From: Adineta vaga
Taxonomy: Eukaryota; Rotifera
Length of the DNA: 64,000 bases
NCBI GenBank assembly: GCA_021613535.1
Contig: CP075493.1
Coordinates: 12,214,001-12,278,000, forward strand
Direction of reading: 5' to 3'
Each line of letters starts with the position of its first letter. Position 1 is the first letter of the stretch. Made by a program: the position numbers and the translations under genes. Below, piece by piece: positions 47,947 to 60,257 of this stretch. Under the pieces are notes generated by a model. It made no database searches, had not been told where the DNA came from, and saw only the letters and a list, made by a program, of their open reading frames with translations.

Positions 47947-48650
47947 ATGACTAATTCGTCATTGATTTGCGTTAATAATAGAAAACCTATCATTGCTCTT
48001 GATTGTGACGGTGTTCTTCTTGATTATCAAACAACATATGCCCATATCTATAGAAAAACATTCGGCAAAGAAGTTACATTAGTCGCACCAAAAGCATATT
48101 ATGTGAGTATCGTAGAATGATCATTCTTCCGTCTTTGAAACTTGTTTCTACCTAATTTGTATAGGCATCTGTTAGATATGGTATCACATGGACGCCTGAA
48201 GAACGTTCTCGATTTCGTGCTGCATGGGATGCCGATGCATGGCGAACGATGTCAATGCTTGACGGTGCTCTCGAAGCCTGTCAGCTCCTGCATGCAGCTG
48301 GTTATGAACTAGTATGTGTTACAGCACTACGTCAGTGTTTCACTGAACATCGTTTAGAAAATTTTCGATTACATGGATTTCCTATTGATCGAATTATTAG
48401 TACAAGTGTGGATAAAGAAGATCGAAATAAAAATCCGAAGAAACATGCTATTGAACAGTTACGTCCGATAATCTTCGTCGACGATAAAAAACAAAATTTC
48501 AAAGATATCGAAGGTGGACAAACGAAATTTATTTTTATCGATCATGAATTACATGGTGATCCATATCGCGATGAAGACATCTATTATGATGCAAAATATT
48601 CCAGTCTCCTCGCATTTACCAAAGATTTTCTGAAAGATAAAGTAGTATAG
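47947..48650 (+). CDS. HAD-superfamily hydrolase, bacterial type
   Basis: Two exons (47947-48102 and 48165-48650) with a 62-nt GT-AG intron give 213 residues. Motif I is ALDCDGVLLDY (catalytic Asp in DCDGV, residues about 19-23). A cap-like segment follows (YGITWTPEERSRFRAAWDADA), then LLHAAGYELVCVTAL (motif II, Thr in VTAL), Lys in NPKKHAIEQL (motif III) and IIFVDDKKQNF (motif IV, Asp-Asp). This is a full catalytic set, so a phosphatase-like activity is expected, with unknown substrate. The wording (DGVLLDYQTTYAHIYRKTFG; LHAAGYELVCVTAL) is close to what I remember of proteobacterial HAD hydrolases rather than animal ones, which suggests horizontal transfer followed by intron gain. The start ATG follows an in-frame stop. 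Confidence 0.82.
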
Positions 48651-49950
48651 ACGGCAAAATCATATCTTCTGTTTGATGTTCTTCTTTTTCGATCCTCGTC
48701 ATCACTTTTTATTTTATATTGTGTGAATCTGAAAAATAACGATCTACATTTTTCTTTGCTCCTGCTTCTTCTCAATATCATGCGGAAGAGAGAAGGCAAA
48801 ATGAAAACAGTTACATACTTAATGCGTATGGCATGTTCTTTATTCAAGCAAAACAGTTTCATTCATTCGACTTATGTCTTATTCCCAAAACAAAAAAAGG
48901 AGGTTCACACAATACTGCTCAACGGAACAATGCAGGACCTCTTGTTGGTGTCATGACAACAAGAAGTATTGGGAACAACTGAAATACAACTCAAAATAAT
49001 GCTAAAAGTTCGGCATCATCACATTTATCTGAGAATAAAATTCAAATAAAAGCTAAACGTAGTGTAACAACGGTTGGTCCACAATCAATTGAACATGCTT
49101 CCATTCCTTTCATTCAAAGTACTCAGCTATCGTTATCTGTACTGGTCGTCCAGAACAAGTGAGTACATGGAAAAAGTGTGAATTTAATAAATATTATCCT
49201 CCTCAATTTGAATTATTCGGCAGTATGTGTCCTTTCTGTGATCATAGTATGCGTTTTCATCAAGTGAAACCAGAAGTAGAGTGAATCAGAATGCGAAGAA
49301 TATCAATTCTGATTTGATAAATTTATCGAATTACAAAAATTATACTGTTCAGTAAAAAAAAAGATTTGTCATATAATGATATATCAAGACAAGCAATGTT
49401 GAGCTTTATTAAAAGTCCTAATCATAGATACGTATTAATCAAGTATAGTTATAGTGCTGCGTATGATGAAAGAGAACATTCATTTCTGAGAAGATACCAA
49501 ATTATTAGCTTACAAACAGAATATGGTTTTCGAACAGTTGCATCTTGAGAGTGAGAGTGTCGGAATAGGTGATAAATAAAAGACGTTCACACCCTCACCC
49601 ACATTTTACCGAAATGTTCCATTTTCTTTTGCTTAAAACTAGGTGAAGAATGATGAGACAAATACTGTGTGCGCTCTCAGTACAAAACTAAACGAATATC
49701 ATCATCATCGCACTTTTTTATAGAAAAAGAATCAGCATATGAAAATATATCTAATTTCTATTTAATAAAAGATTATCCAATGCATTTTTCTTTATTCTCA
49801 AAACGATATAAAAAGTCGTATCGTCATGATTGTGTTTCGTTTCATTCTAAACTATATGACGATAGTAGTAATTCGTTGGTTTCTTGTTCTTCTTTCAAGG
49901 TAGTTCTAAACATTCTGTTGTTCGATTCGTATAGATTTCTATTGATTTAG
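48651..49950. pseudogene. Decayed gene fragments, including a zinc-ribbon-like piece
   Basis: On the plus strand about 48890-49140 reads as a low-complexity Asn/Ser/Thr-rich protein (GGSHNTAQRNNAGPLVGVMT, then ENKIQIKAKRSVTTVGPQSI) with a stop in between. After a frame change 49150-49263 gives VSTWKKCEFNKYYPPQFELF and GSMCPFCDHSMRFHQVKPEV. The Cys/Cys/His spacing suggests a small zinc-binding fold. Further fragments are FDKFIELQKLYCS near 49308 and the frame 49366-49548. At least two stops separate them. I do not recognise the family. The remaining sequence to 49950 shows nothing certain. Confidence 0.4.
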
Positions 49951-51413
49951 TGCATATATAGCTCACGTAGGAGCTCAGATATGCTATGATATGTCTCAGT
50001 ACGATAGATGTTCAGCAAATAGTGCATGTGGTTGTTTCCATATGTTGGGTGCTGATAGTACTGGTATTTGTGGTTTTCTTTGGAAATCTTGTTCTGAATT
50101 AGTTTCATGCGATCTTTCAAATAATGTTTGCCATAAGCCTGATCATGTATGTGTCCATCATCCTCGATGCCATGCTCAACCTGTTTGCTATCCAGTATCC
50201 ATGATGGATAACCGCATTTGTCCATCCATGACAGGTGAGGGAACGATCACTGATGAACATATTTCTTTGTCCTTCATACACTTTCACTTATACTATTTTG
50301 TATGCTATTAAAAACTGTCCGCTTTACTTATAATGTTTTAATTCGAAATATACAAATGAGTATTATAGTCACAACTCTGAATACAACTTCAGTTATGGCT
50401 ACAAGCACAACCACAAGCACGACCACAGCTCCACGACCAAGTAAAATTTACAACGATGATTTTAAATGTACTGTTTTCTTTTGTTTTAGTTCCACGGCGT
50501 GGAAGTTCGGTAGACATTCCTTCAAATGCAAAATGGGACAATAATGGAAAACAGTTAGCAGGATATAATTCCGGTGTTCGATAATCCCAAAGGCTTGTCT
50601 GTGAGTGTTGATCAAACTGTTTATGTTGCTGATTATTGGAAACATCATGTTGTCGCAAGGAAATCGGGTGAGGCAAATGGAAAGATAGTAGCTGGTGGTA
50701 ACGGAGATGGAAAGGGCATACATCAATTAGATAGACCAACAGATGTAATTTTAGATACTGAGACAGATAGTATCATTATTTGCGATTACTGGAATGGCAG
50801 AATAGTTCGATGGCCTCGTCAAAATGGAACAAAGGGAGAAACGATCCTATCGAATATCTCATGTATGAGTTTGACAATGGATGAAAACAAAACTCTATGT
50901 TTTACTGATCAGAATAATAATGCGGTACAACGGTATCGAATGGGCGAGTCAAAAGGAACGATAGTAGCTGGTGGGAATGGAAACGGAAATGGTCTTCATC
51001 AGTTCGATTATCCCACTTACATATTCGTTGATAAAGAACATTCCGTATACGTGTCTGATGGAGGCAATCATCGTGTAATGAAATGGATAGAAGGTGCAAA
51101 AGAGGGTATCGTTGTTGTGGGTGGTCAAGGCCGGGGAGGTAATTTAACACAACTAAATTATCCTCACGGTATTCTCGTTGATCAATTGGGCACTGCTTAT
51201 GCAAGTGACGAATGGAATCATCGAGTTGTATGTTGGCCTAAAGGAGCACAACAAGGAGATGTTATTATTGTTGGAAATGGCGCAGGAAAAGAAGCAAATC
51301 AACTTAATTGGCCTGAAGGAATATCATTTGATCTTCAAGGTAATATGTATAGTGTAGATCGGGCAAACATACGGATACAACAATTTTCAATTCAAATACC
51401 ATCAAATGAATGA
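49951..51413 (+). pseudogene. NHL-repeat protein with cysteine-rich N-terminal module; frameshifted
   Basis: Exon from about 49951 encodes a Cys-rich module (QICYDMSQYDRCSANSACGC, later CHKPDHVCVHHPRCHAQPVC) and ends at a donor near 50235. A Thr-rich linker follows (TTSVMATSTTTSTTTAPRP, about 50375-50440), an intron, then PRRGSSVDIPSNAKWDNNG and QLAGYNSGVR, where the frame closes at TAA near 50583. The next frame opens immediately with DNPKGLSVSVDQTVYVADYW and continues to 51413 through about five or six NHL repeats (for example YPTYIFVDKEHSVYVSDGGN, WNHRVVCWPKGA), which form a beta-propeller. Comparison of repeats suggests a small deletion at about 50570-50575 that removed most of one repeat linker and changed frame. 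The first coding exon (signal peptide or membrane anchor) was not found. The protein would be extracellular. Confidence 0.62.
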
Positions 51414-51982
51414 GAATAACTAAACTCTATTTATCTCAACTAATACTTATTTTACTGGATGATTTACAATTTTATCTGAGAGAAATAAAACCAATTCTTA
51501 TTTCCTTATATTTTACTTAGAATATATACGAAATAAATTAGTTTTTATTCAGATTCACAAGATATAAACGCATCGTCGTATATTTTTCCTTCTGGAAAAT
51601 GTACTACTATACAACTGTCGTTATACTAGTTTATATTAATAGAAATTACTTTTGACGCACATATAAGTAAAAATGAATATACCATATCGAAATTAACATC
51701 GCACAAAAACAGAATAGAAGCAATCATGCAAAATTACCTGCTGACGTATTTTTCTTTTCGTTATGGCGAACAAACCCACTGCTGGTAGAAGAAAAATAAC
51801 AAGACACAAGTTGCTAATTTTCAATGATAGATGAGTCACATAGTCGACGATAGATATATATGAAACGCATTTATAATTTTTAACATTCTCATTTTGTTAT
51901 ATAGTATGTATTCTAAACATGCGTAAAGGGTTATACAGTTTTAAATATATGAAATTTTGTTTTTTCTTGCAGCGCAATAAAA
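51414..51982. other. Intergenic, upstream of PSME4
   Basis: About 570 bp, AT-rich, no gene. It holds the presumed promoter of the proteasome activator gene. Confidence 0.55.
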
Positions 51983-54900
51983 ATGAATAATTCTTCGCTT
52001 ATTCTTGAACGAGATGCAAATACTGAGGATGATAATCTGCAGAAACCTAATATTTATCTTCGTCATTTACCATCTCCTCAATCAATTCCAAAACAAGCAC
52101 ATGATTTCTTTGAAGAAATTCGAGAAAATCTATCACGTACAATTCAAGCTGGTGAATTTCAGCCGGGTTTTATTGTTTGGACAAGAAAATTGAAAGAATT
52201 CATTTCACTCTATGGATTCTATTTTACTAAAATCGATCATGTGAAACTTATTAAATACTATTTATCTATCGTATCGACAACTGATTTAAGTTATTCTGTT
52301 GCACAAATCTGTTTTGAATTACTTATGGATCTATTGCAGTACGTATTGCTTTTACTGCAAAGAAGTCCTCTATTCTTGGCGAATATTTTTCAGATATGTT
52401 CATTTGATTTTACGAGATGATTTAACAATTGACTGGCACATATTCTATCGATGGTTAAAGCTTGTTAAAGATTATCAACATAAAAGTTATCTGATAGTAT
52501 CATTACCCAAGTTCGTATAATAATTAGTCATTAAAAAGATAATTTATTCTGTTATTTTTTTTCAAGAGAATTCGAATTGTCGATTATTCAATGCACACAG
52601 TCGGCTTCTCCATACTTCTCATCCACAGCTACTCAGGAAATTCTCGACGAAGTTCGTCCACAATTATGTCCTTTTGATTCGATTTCTATGTGTAATGCAA
52701 TGCAAGTTTTTGATTATTTTCTACCTCTTCATCTACCACCACATTTACACAATCAAGGATTTAAGTATGTTTATCTCTTTTTCTCACTCTATTCATCACT
52801 ATTATAATGCGATTTAGATTATGGTTTTCGGAATTTTTTGGTATCTGGGCGAATATTAATAACGAAACTGTATGGGAATTAGTAAGTATGATTTATAAGT
52901 AAAAGCGATGTTTCGAATTTTGAATAATTTAATTTAGTATCTGGTGAACATTTTCTCACAACTCGCTTGGTATAATATAGGTCACATCGATTGGAATCAA
53001 TGGTTAAATCAGGTTTGGTCATTTTTTCGTGTATCTTTCGTTTTTCTGTATTCAATTCGTTCCTTACTAGATTTTTACACATTTTCTACGAGGATTTTCA
53101 TTACCTATTGGTCAAGCACAAAAAACGACGAAGAAACTCATCTATTCAATGGAAGGCGTTGCACAATGGATTGTTGCTATGATTGGTAATGGAAATTCAT
53201 GTCTTCAACATTTAGAAGACCTCCTCATTGCCATACGAAGTTTTTATTATCCATCGAATACAGGATATTTTCAAAAACAATTGGTCGATTTTCTTTTCAA
53301 TCTTACTCAACAATTTGTCAATCGAGTTCACTTGTAAGTATAAAAAAAAAGATCAATGTAGGAAGTAAACAGACAACAATTATGAACTATTTTAGAGAAC
53401 GTCAAACTCGTTCTATTTGGTTCTTCGCACCACCTGAATCTCATCGACTTACTGAACAGGATATTACTGATTTTGTCAATTGTATCAAAGAATATACATT
53501 TATATCCATATTTAATAAAGATTATTCAGAAAAAGCAGCTGAAGTTTGTCAATTTCTGTCTGTATTACGACCGGAACTGATCATTCCATCCATTGTTGAC
53601 AAGTTTGTTATGATTTGAATTCTTTTCATGACTTCGAGCTCATTTCTCTGCTAGACTATTCATATCAATCGATGATATTGATGAAGCACATCGTTTTACA
53701 TCATTGATGTATTGTGTAACACGTATAAGTCGTCAATTAGTACGACAAACACCTTCCTATTCTCATGGACAAACTTATGTTGTACCATTACTTTTATCTG
53801 TTTTACCCGGTATTGATGTCAATGATATCGATAAAACAGCAGTAACAATAGATCTTCTCGATGTTATTCTCATGCTTATTACATGTGTCGATTGTTCATC
53901 AGCATTAGCAGTTCGAAATGATCTCACTGAAGTATGTTATATTTAATTTACAATAGGGAATGATACTTTTCCATCTCTTCTATGTATAGATTGAAAAAGA
54001 AGTTTGTTTATCGACGGCAATGTTTGAAGAATTCATCACACGATTTCTCGATGAAATATTTGAAATAATCGATAGCTTAGCAACAGATTATATGGATGCG
54101 CCAACTATCAATGATCATCCAACAGAATATGATATATTTCAAAGGAGATTAATATCAATTATCACCAGTATTGTTCAACATTGTAGTAGTAATCTTTTTC
54201 GAGTATGTATCTGTTGAATCTGTGACTTATTTAGAAGATGTATGTGTATATTTTCAGATAGTTCGACAGAAGATAGTAAATTTTGTAACTGGTTCAGTTT
54301 TTGTATCGAAAGCAAAATTATTAGTCATTGGTCTTGTTCGAGCGATTGTCAAATGTCATCCTGAAGAAACTCTAAAATATCTATTACCACAAACATGTCA
54401 AACAATCGAAAGGATCTTTGATAAAGCAGAAAGAAATCTATTAATCGATGATAAAGGTGATCAAGAATTAACTTGGCATTTATATCTATTTGCTGAACTT
54501 GTTCATGCTCGTGGTGATATTTTATTGATGTACAAAGAAATGATACAAACTTGCTTCCACAGTTGTATTCGTATTCTTCATGCCGATTCTTATGAAACTG
54601 TAGCTCTAGCAATCAAAAATTTACTTCAATCACTTCTAAACGTTTATCCTATCGAATTTGGTCGAATTGTAGAAAATCTCGATGAATCATTCGTAGATTT
54701 TCTACCTATTCGAGTGAGTGCATACTTTACTTTTTCACACACAAATCATTGGCCATTGTTTTCTTTAGACATGGGGACAAAATGCTGAATTTGATCAATT
54801 TCAAGTTCATTATCATATTCCCAATATAGATGAAATTAATTTTGCTTGCAACTTTATCAATACTTTCCTCTATGCAGAATTATCGTTATTGAATGATACA

Positions 54901-57900
54901 GATTCAAAATTATCCAAACAGGACCGACGACGATCACTTACCATTATTCATAGTATAGCTCTAGGATGTTTTCGCATCGTACCACGTATTGAAAGTAAAG
55001 AAATACCAGATTTGTAAGGATGAAAACCTTTCTCATGAACATATAGTTAGATGATTTTTGATTATTTGCATAGATCTCAATCAGTGATATCCTACGATTC
55101 ACAATCTCAAAGTCGATATTCAATCTATTATCAAGATTTGAAACCAGGTTTATATCACTTAGAAAAACAAAAATATTAATTCATCTATTCTTGTAGAATT
55201 TCGTGAGAACTTACGAATGCGTTTACTCCTTGACATTGGCAACTTACTTGGTAAATCAATTTCATACATTAATGAGTATATTACGAATAAAGTTCTTCCT
55301 TTCTCTCATCATTTATAGATAAGCTCATTGAAAATCAACCGAATGATGTTTTATCAATACGAGAAGCTCTCTCCGTAAGTATCGTAATAGAAGTATTAGA
55401 CATTCTCTAGAAGTTTATACATAGATTTGTATATTAACATCCGAATATTATGGCATATTTTCTCGTGATGTTATCGAAAAATATGAAGAAATTCTATCTA
55501 TAACAGAAATAGTTCTCAATCCAATTCTTGGTAAACGAGATTTTCCTCGCTTTTTAAATATCAAACAGATGGAATTAAAACTTGAAGAATTCGAAATACA
55601 TAATTTTCGTTTATTAACCGAAATTGACAAACAAATTGGATTTAAATTATTTGATTTATCAATCAGTCCATATAGAGAGGTAAAAATACAGGATAAAATC
55701 ATTCAAAATTCGCTTCTGTTTTTTCTTTTTTATCATAAAGATTCGTTGTAAAGCACAAGATGAATTGTTTCATTTTATCGAACATTATAATTTATCATGG
55801 ACAATCTTTATTAATCGTATTGTTGAACAACTAAATGCATCTGGCGATATTCATCATCATCAAATTAAGGTTCTACTCTTTTCTTGTATTTATCTTTTTA
55901 TCATTTTATCGTATAGGGTTGTTTGTATATTCTGCTTGGCAATGACAAATTCTTCTTACCAATCAAACATTCATGGACAATGTTGAATGAAATCTTGCCA
56001 TTAATTGTTCGTCGAAATCAAACAAATCGATTTAGTATTCAAAATTTAATTGAACGTATCCAACAAAAAATTGAAGCCGAATTCGAAACACAAACACTCA
56101 TTCCTGATGTTGATCATCAAGCTGTATGTGGAGCGATTGAACTATGGTATCCATTAGAAACTAATGAAATAGAAACCAGTAAACAAATATGTAAACAACA
56201 TCGTGAAATTAATCTTCTATCGTACTATCATTTAATTGATAAACTTCATTCACTACTTCGAGATAAAACTTTGTATGTGTATAATTGAGTTCTCATCATA
56301 TTTATATAGATTAATGTTTATATTTTAGATCATGGGGACAGGAAAAGATTGCCATATCATTTTTATGTCTACTTATTCGAAAAGATGCACCATTATCACC
56401 GACATGTATTGAAACATGTACTAATTTTCTTATTCATGATAATGCAGAATTACGAGAAGTATGTCATACAATTTGTGTTCTATGATTAAATAATTCAGGT
56501 GAATATTTTTTTTTCAGTATGCCTTTAAAATTGTTACAGCATTGTGTCATATACAAAAACCATCTCGTATATACCTCGAAAAATCAACGGATGAACTCCT
56601 TTCTAGTGCAGATCAATCACTGGAAAAGATAAGCAATGATAAATGTCAGGCAGGTGTACGCGATGATAATTTATGGATAACATTCAACGACTATGAACTA
56701 CCAAAAACACAAAATGAATGGGAAGAAACATGTTTTTTGAATAAAATTTATTATGGATATTATCAATGGCCAAAGAGAATCAAGTATGCTATGAATAAAC
56801 GAGAACGTTACACTTCTAATCAAATGCCAAAACAAGTATCGATCATATTCGATCGATTTATGGATAAAAATTTCATCATTCGATTGGTCAAAGTCAATGT
56901 GAATAACGAAAATACGAAAAGATTCAACAAAAAGCGTTTCTCAATGTTTAAAGTAAATCGAATATCATTGAAAATGATAATCGTTCAGTTTACGCTTCAT
57001 TCTTAGAGTCTCTTTCGTAATTTTGGTCTTGCATTTATCGACAATTTCATCGAACAATTGCATCTACTCATTCGTCGAAAGACTCATGCAAAACAAGAAC
57101 ATCAATTAGCAGCTGAAATTATCGCTGGCATGATTCGTGGTTCTAAATATTGGACGTTAGATATGGTAAGAGAACAAATCGTATTTAATCATTCATTTTC
57201 AATAAAACGAATTCATTTTAGCTTAATGAACTTTGGGAAAAACTGACACCATTTCTCGATGAAGTTTGTGCCAATCTCAGTCCTGATTTATTCGTTTATT
57301 GGGGTTCTTGTTTTCAATTTAGTATGGTTAGTTATACGTTCAGTTTGAATTAAATCTTTTTCTTTTATACAAATTTATTGTATTTAAACAGGAAAATCAA
57401 GATCCTCGTCGAATGTTTCATTCTATCAATTTCCTTCTTGGATTGATCAACAACCAAACATGGATGAATACGTTCAATGAAGCATCTCGTTGGTATTTAG
57501 TTCAGAGTCTCGCAGTTTTTCACTGGCGAATTCCATCTGTTTGGTGCACTATCTATGAACGAGCCAAGGAATTAATTGATCATCCATCTAAATTAATACG
57601 ACAAATGATCACTATGTAAGAAGAAAAATGTCATATAAATCGAATGTAATTCTTTGTTGCTAGTGTATTACCATTAACACTACAATTTGATTTGACACTG
57701 TTTGGAGGAAAATCAACATATTATCCTACTTTTAAGGAATTGATTGATGATACACGTGAAGGATTAGATCGAGCCATAGCAATTTGTGGAAGCAAATCAC
57801 GAAGTAAAATGTTGATTATCGAAAAATTTGACTGAATAAAAACTTTCTTTTAAAAGTTAATCATGCTGCAGAAACTGGTGTACTTGACAATGAAGTTCAT

Positions 57901-59046
57901 CAAGCATTGAACTTGATCCAATCAGGTAGGCATACGCATGACAAAGGTATTCAATTCATTTCCTTTGAATATAATCTATAGTCGTTGCAATACAAGGACA
58001 ATTGTTTGCTTTATGTCATCAACCGATAAGAGATACGACTCTTCAAATGTTTTCCTATGTAAATTTGTTTTTTTTTGAATAACAACCATACGATCAAGTA
58101 TTTTATTTTCACTATTGGTTGTTTATAGTTCTGCGATATTGGAAGTATTACATTTAATGATGATGATGGCTTCAAAAATCATTTAATGAGCATTCGAGCA
58201 TTTATCGGTATGGCTTATTTACATACAGATCTAATCGAAGTACTCATTGAACAGATTGAACATGTACGCATTTAGATACATCACGAATTGATTAAAACTA
58301 ATTTTTGCATTCTGTAAACGTATAGGTATGTACAAAAAGCAAATGGCAAGCACGTTTAGCCGCTTTGGAATTTATTCAATATTTCGTCTTTTGTAATCTA
58401 TTTAATATTCGTTCATATGTTCAACGATTACATAAACTTGTATTTACATGTTTATTTGATGAACGATTGGAAGTACGTTTAATAGCATCAACGACTCTGG
58501 CGGGTTTCTATCAATGTGGTTATATTCCAGTAACTGATACAGATCTGGTAGGCGAGATTTCGTTTGAGTTTACGTTTTCTAATTGAATGAATTGACAAAT
58601 AGAAACACTTTCGAAAAATGAGCAAAACAGCTTATCGTACGATCGTCAACGGCGAGAAAGTTATATCTGCCAAAGATATTGTCAAAAGACACGGTGGTAA
58701 GTGGAACTTTTATTACTATTCATTCTATATTGTTTTCTCACATTAGGAATCTTGGGTTTATGTGCCATTGTTCAAGCAAATCCGTACGATATTCCCGATT
58801 ATGTACCAGATACATTAATGATACTCTGCGAACATTCACATGATCCACATCTCATACAAGTAAGTTATATTCTAACTATCGCTATGCGAATATATCAACT
58901 CATGAATTTAGCGATCTATAAAACAATGCCTGTCTGAATTTCGTCGTACTCATCACGATTCATGGCATGAACATCGAATGAAATTCACTGGTGATCAACT
59001 TGGTATTTTAGTCGATGTACTTATTTCACATAATTATTATGTTTAA
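51983..59046 (+). CDS. PSME4: Proteasome activator complex subunit 4 (PA200/Blm10)
   Basis: A 7-kb gene of many short exons with introns of about 45-65 nt. Recognisable PA200 landmarks in order: RHLPSPQSIPKQAHDFFEEI (52052 onward), RPQLCPFDSISMCNAMQVF and LPLHLPPHLHNQGFK (about 52645-52766), NIGHIDWNQWLNQVF, FFAPPESHRLTEQDITDFV, the HEAT-like region with FLIHDNAELRE, and the C-terminal block WQARLAALEFIQYFVFCNLF (58340), LVKRHGG..ILGLCAIVQANPYDIPDYVPD, and CLSEFRRTHHDSWHEHRMKF. The end is ISHNYYV at 59046, whose Tyr-Tyr-Val fits the C-terminal HbYX motif that docks into the 20S proteasome (YYA in other species as I recall). PA200 is a nuclear ring-like cap that stimulates degradation of acetylated histones and other unfolded substrates. 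Splice junctions checked by eye at both ends and near 57,785-57,856 are in frame, so the gene looks intact. Size is near the usual 1,800 residues. Confidence 0.88.
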
Positions 59047-59205
59047 AAAGTACAATAATAATCATGACTTTTTTTGTTTATTTTGCTGAAAGCTTATTTA
59101 TTTTTAGTGTAAATACAGATGAAAGAAATTTAATTCGATCTTGAGGATGATGGACAGGGATAGTGAAAGAGAAGATAGAGTCAATTAGACTCTCATTTAG
59201 AATAA

Positions 59206-60257
59206 TTATTTAGAACTTGAAATACATCGATAGTAAACTGAACCTGTAGTTGGTATTGATTTTGTATCTTCATATATGTAACTTGTTTCAAATGCTGTAA
59301 AATCATGTCTCTTATCGAAACTTGATTGTAGAAAAGTATGAGCGTCTCCTTTTGTTGGGACATGTTCATAAGATGAATAGCGAAGAAGAACATACGCATT
59401 TCCAACAACTAAATTTGTCATTTTAACAATTCCGATCATCTCTATTGGATCTTCATTGAAATCTGGATTGGGTTCTTCACAAGCAGAAACTGATAGATGA
59501 ACGGGTACTGTCACTTGATCTTCATCTACAATTCCAGTAATAGCGATCCCATAGTCAATCTATGGAAAGAATAATTCAAAATTATCGTCATACCATTAGC
59601 TTTAAAAAGATGTTTCACATTCAATGGTATGCATCCATATTCCGCATAATCTTTGTCACAAATACTCTTTTTCGTTGATCCAAATTCTTCTTCATTCATA
59701 CATCGTTTCATTTCATTTTTGTCAAATAAATCGTAATATATAAGTTCATCCTTTGAATCATATTCATCTTCATTTTCATATCGTATACCAACTGCTGGCA
59801 CAATATGATCGTACTCTTCAAAGCCCGCACCTTCAAGACAGACACCAAATATTACTGGATGTCCATATAAAATCGATCGTTTCATCCAACGACAAAAAGA
59901 TCGAAATTGTGGTTGGGAAGAATTCACCCAATCCCATTCGTTATAGATAAAGTGTAGGACAGACAATGTATGAAGTGGATCTCGACAGTCGTCTATTGAT
60001 GTTTTTTGTAGAAGATATTCACCATTATTTATGATTCGAATAAGTTTTTGAGAAATCCAAGCACCATAATACAAACCTAACGATAGAAGATTTATTAATT
60101 TGTGTAAATTTATCATTCGCTACGAAATACCAATCGATTGAATAGCTGTTTCAGCACAGAAACCATTGTCATTATCCCACTGTAATCGAGGAGGAATATT
60201 AAGTCTTATCATCTGGCGTTTGATGCTGTTATTCTTTTCTTCTAAATCGGTTGACAT
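59206..60257 (-). CDS. Papain/C39-like cysteine peptidase family protein
   Basis: Three exons: 60257-60131, 60076-59619 and 59559-59206, with introns of 54 and 59 nt, give 312 residues in a continuous frame. The N-terminal part has PRLQWDNDNGFCAETAIQSI, with a Cys in the place of the catalytic Cys after a Trp/Asn/Gly context. Next is GLYYGAWISQKLIR, and then EYDHIVPAVGIRY, with a His in the second catalytic position. This is the arrangement of a C39/papain-like fold. An Asp/Asn third residue may lie in LIYYDLFDKNE. The C-terminal about 110 residues (DYGIAITGIVDEDQVTVPVH, then a beta-rich domain with NAYVLLRYSSYEHVP) could be a beta-sandwich. No signal peptide was found. I recall homologues in protists and bacteria. 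Activity is inferred only. It is convergent with PSME4, 159 bp away. Confidence 0.65.

Noticed and set aside
50389-51204. Three minus-strand frames of 92-116 residues over the NHL gene
   Set aside because: They are antisense to clear NHL repeats and have no features of their own.
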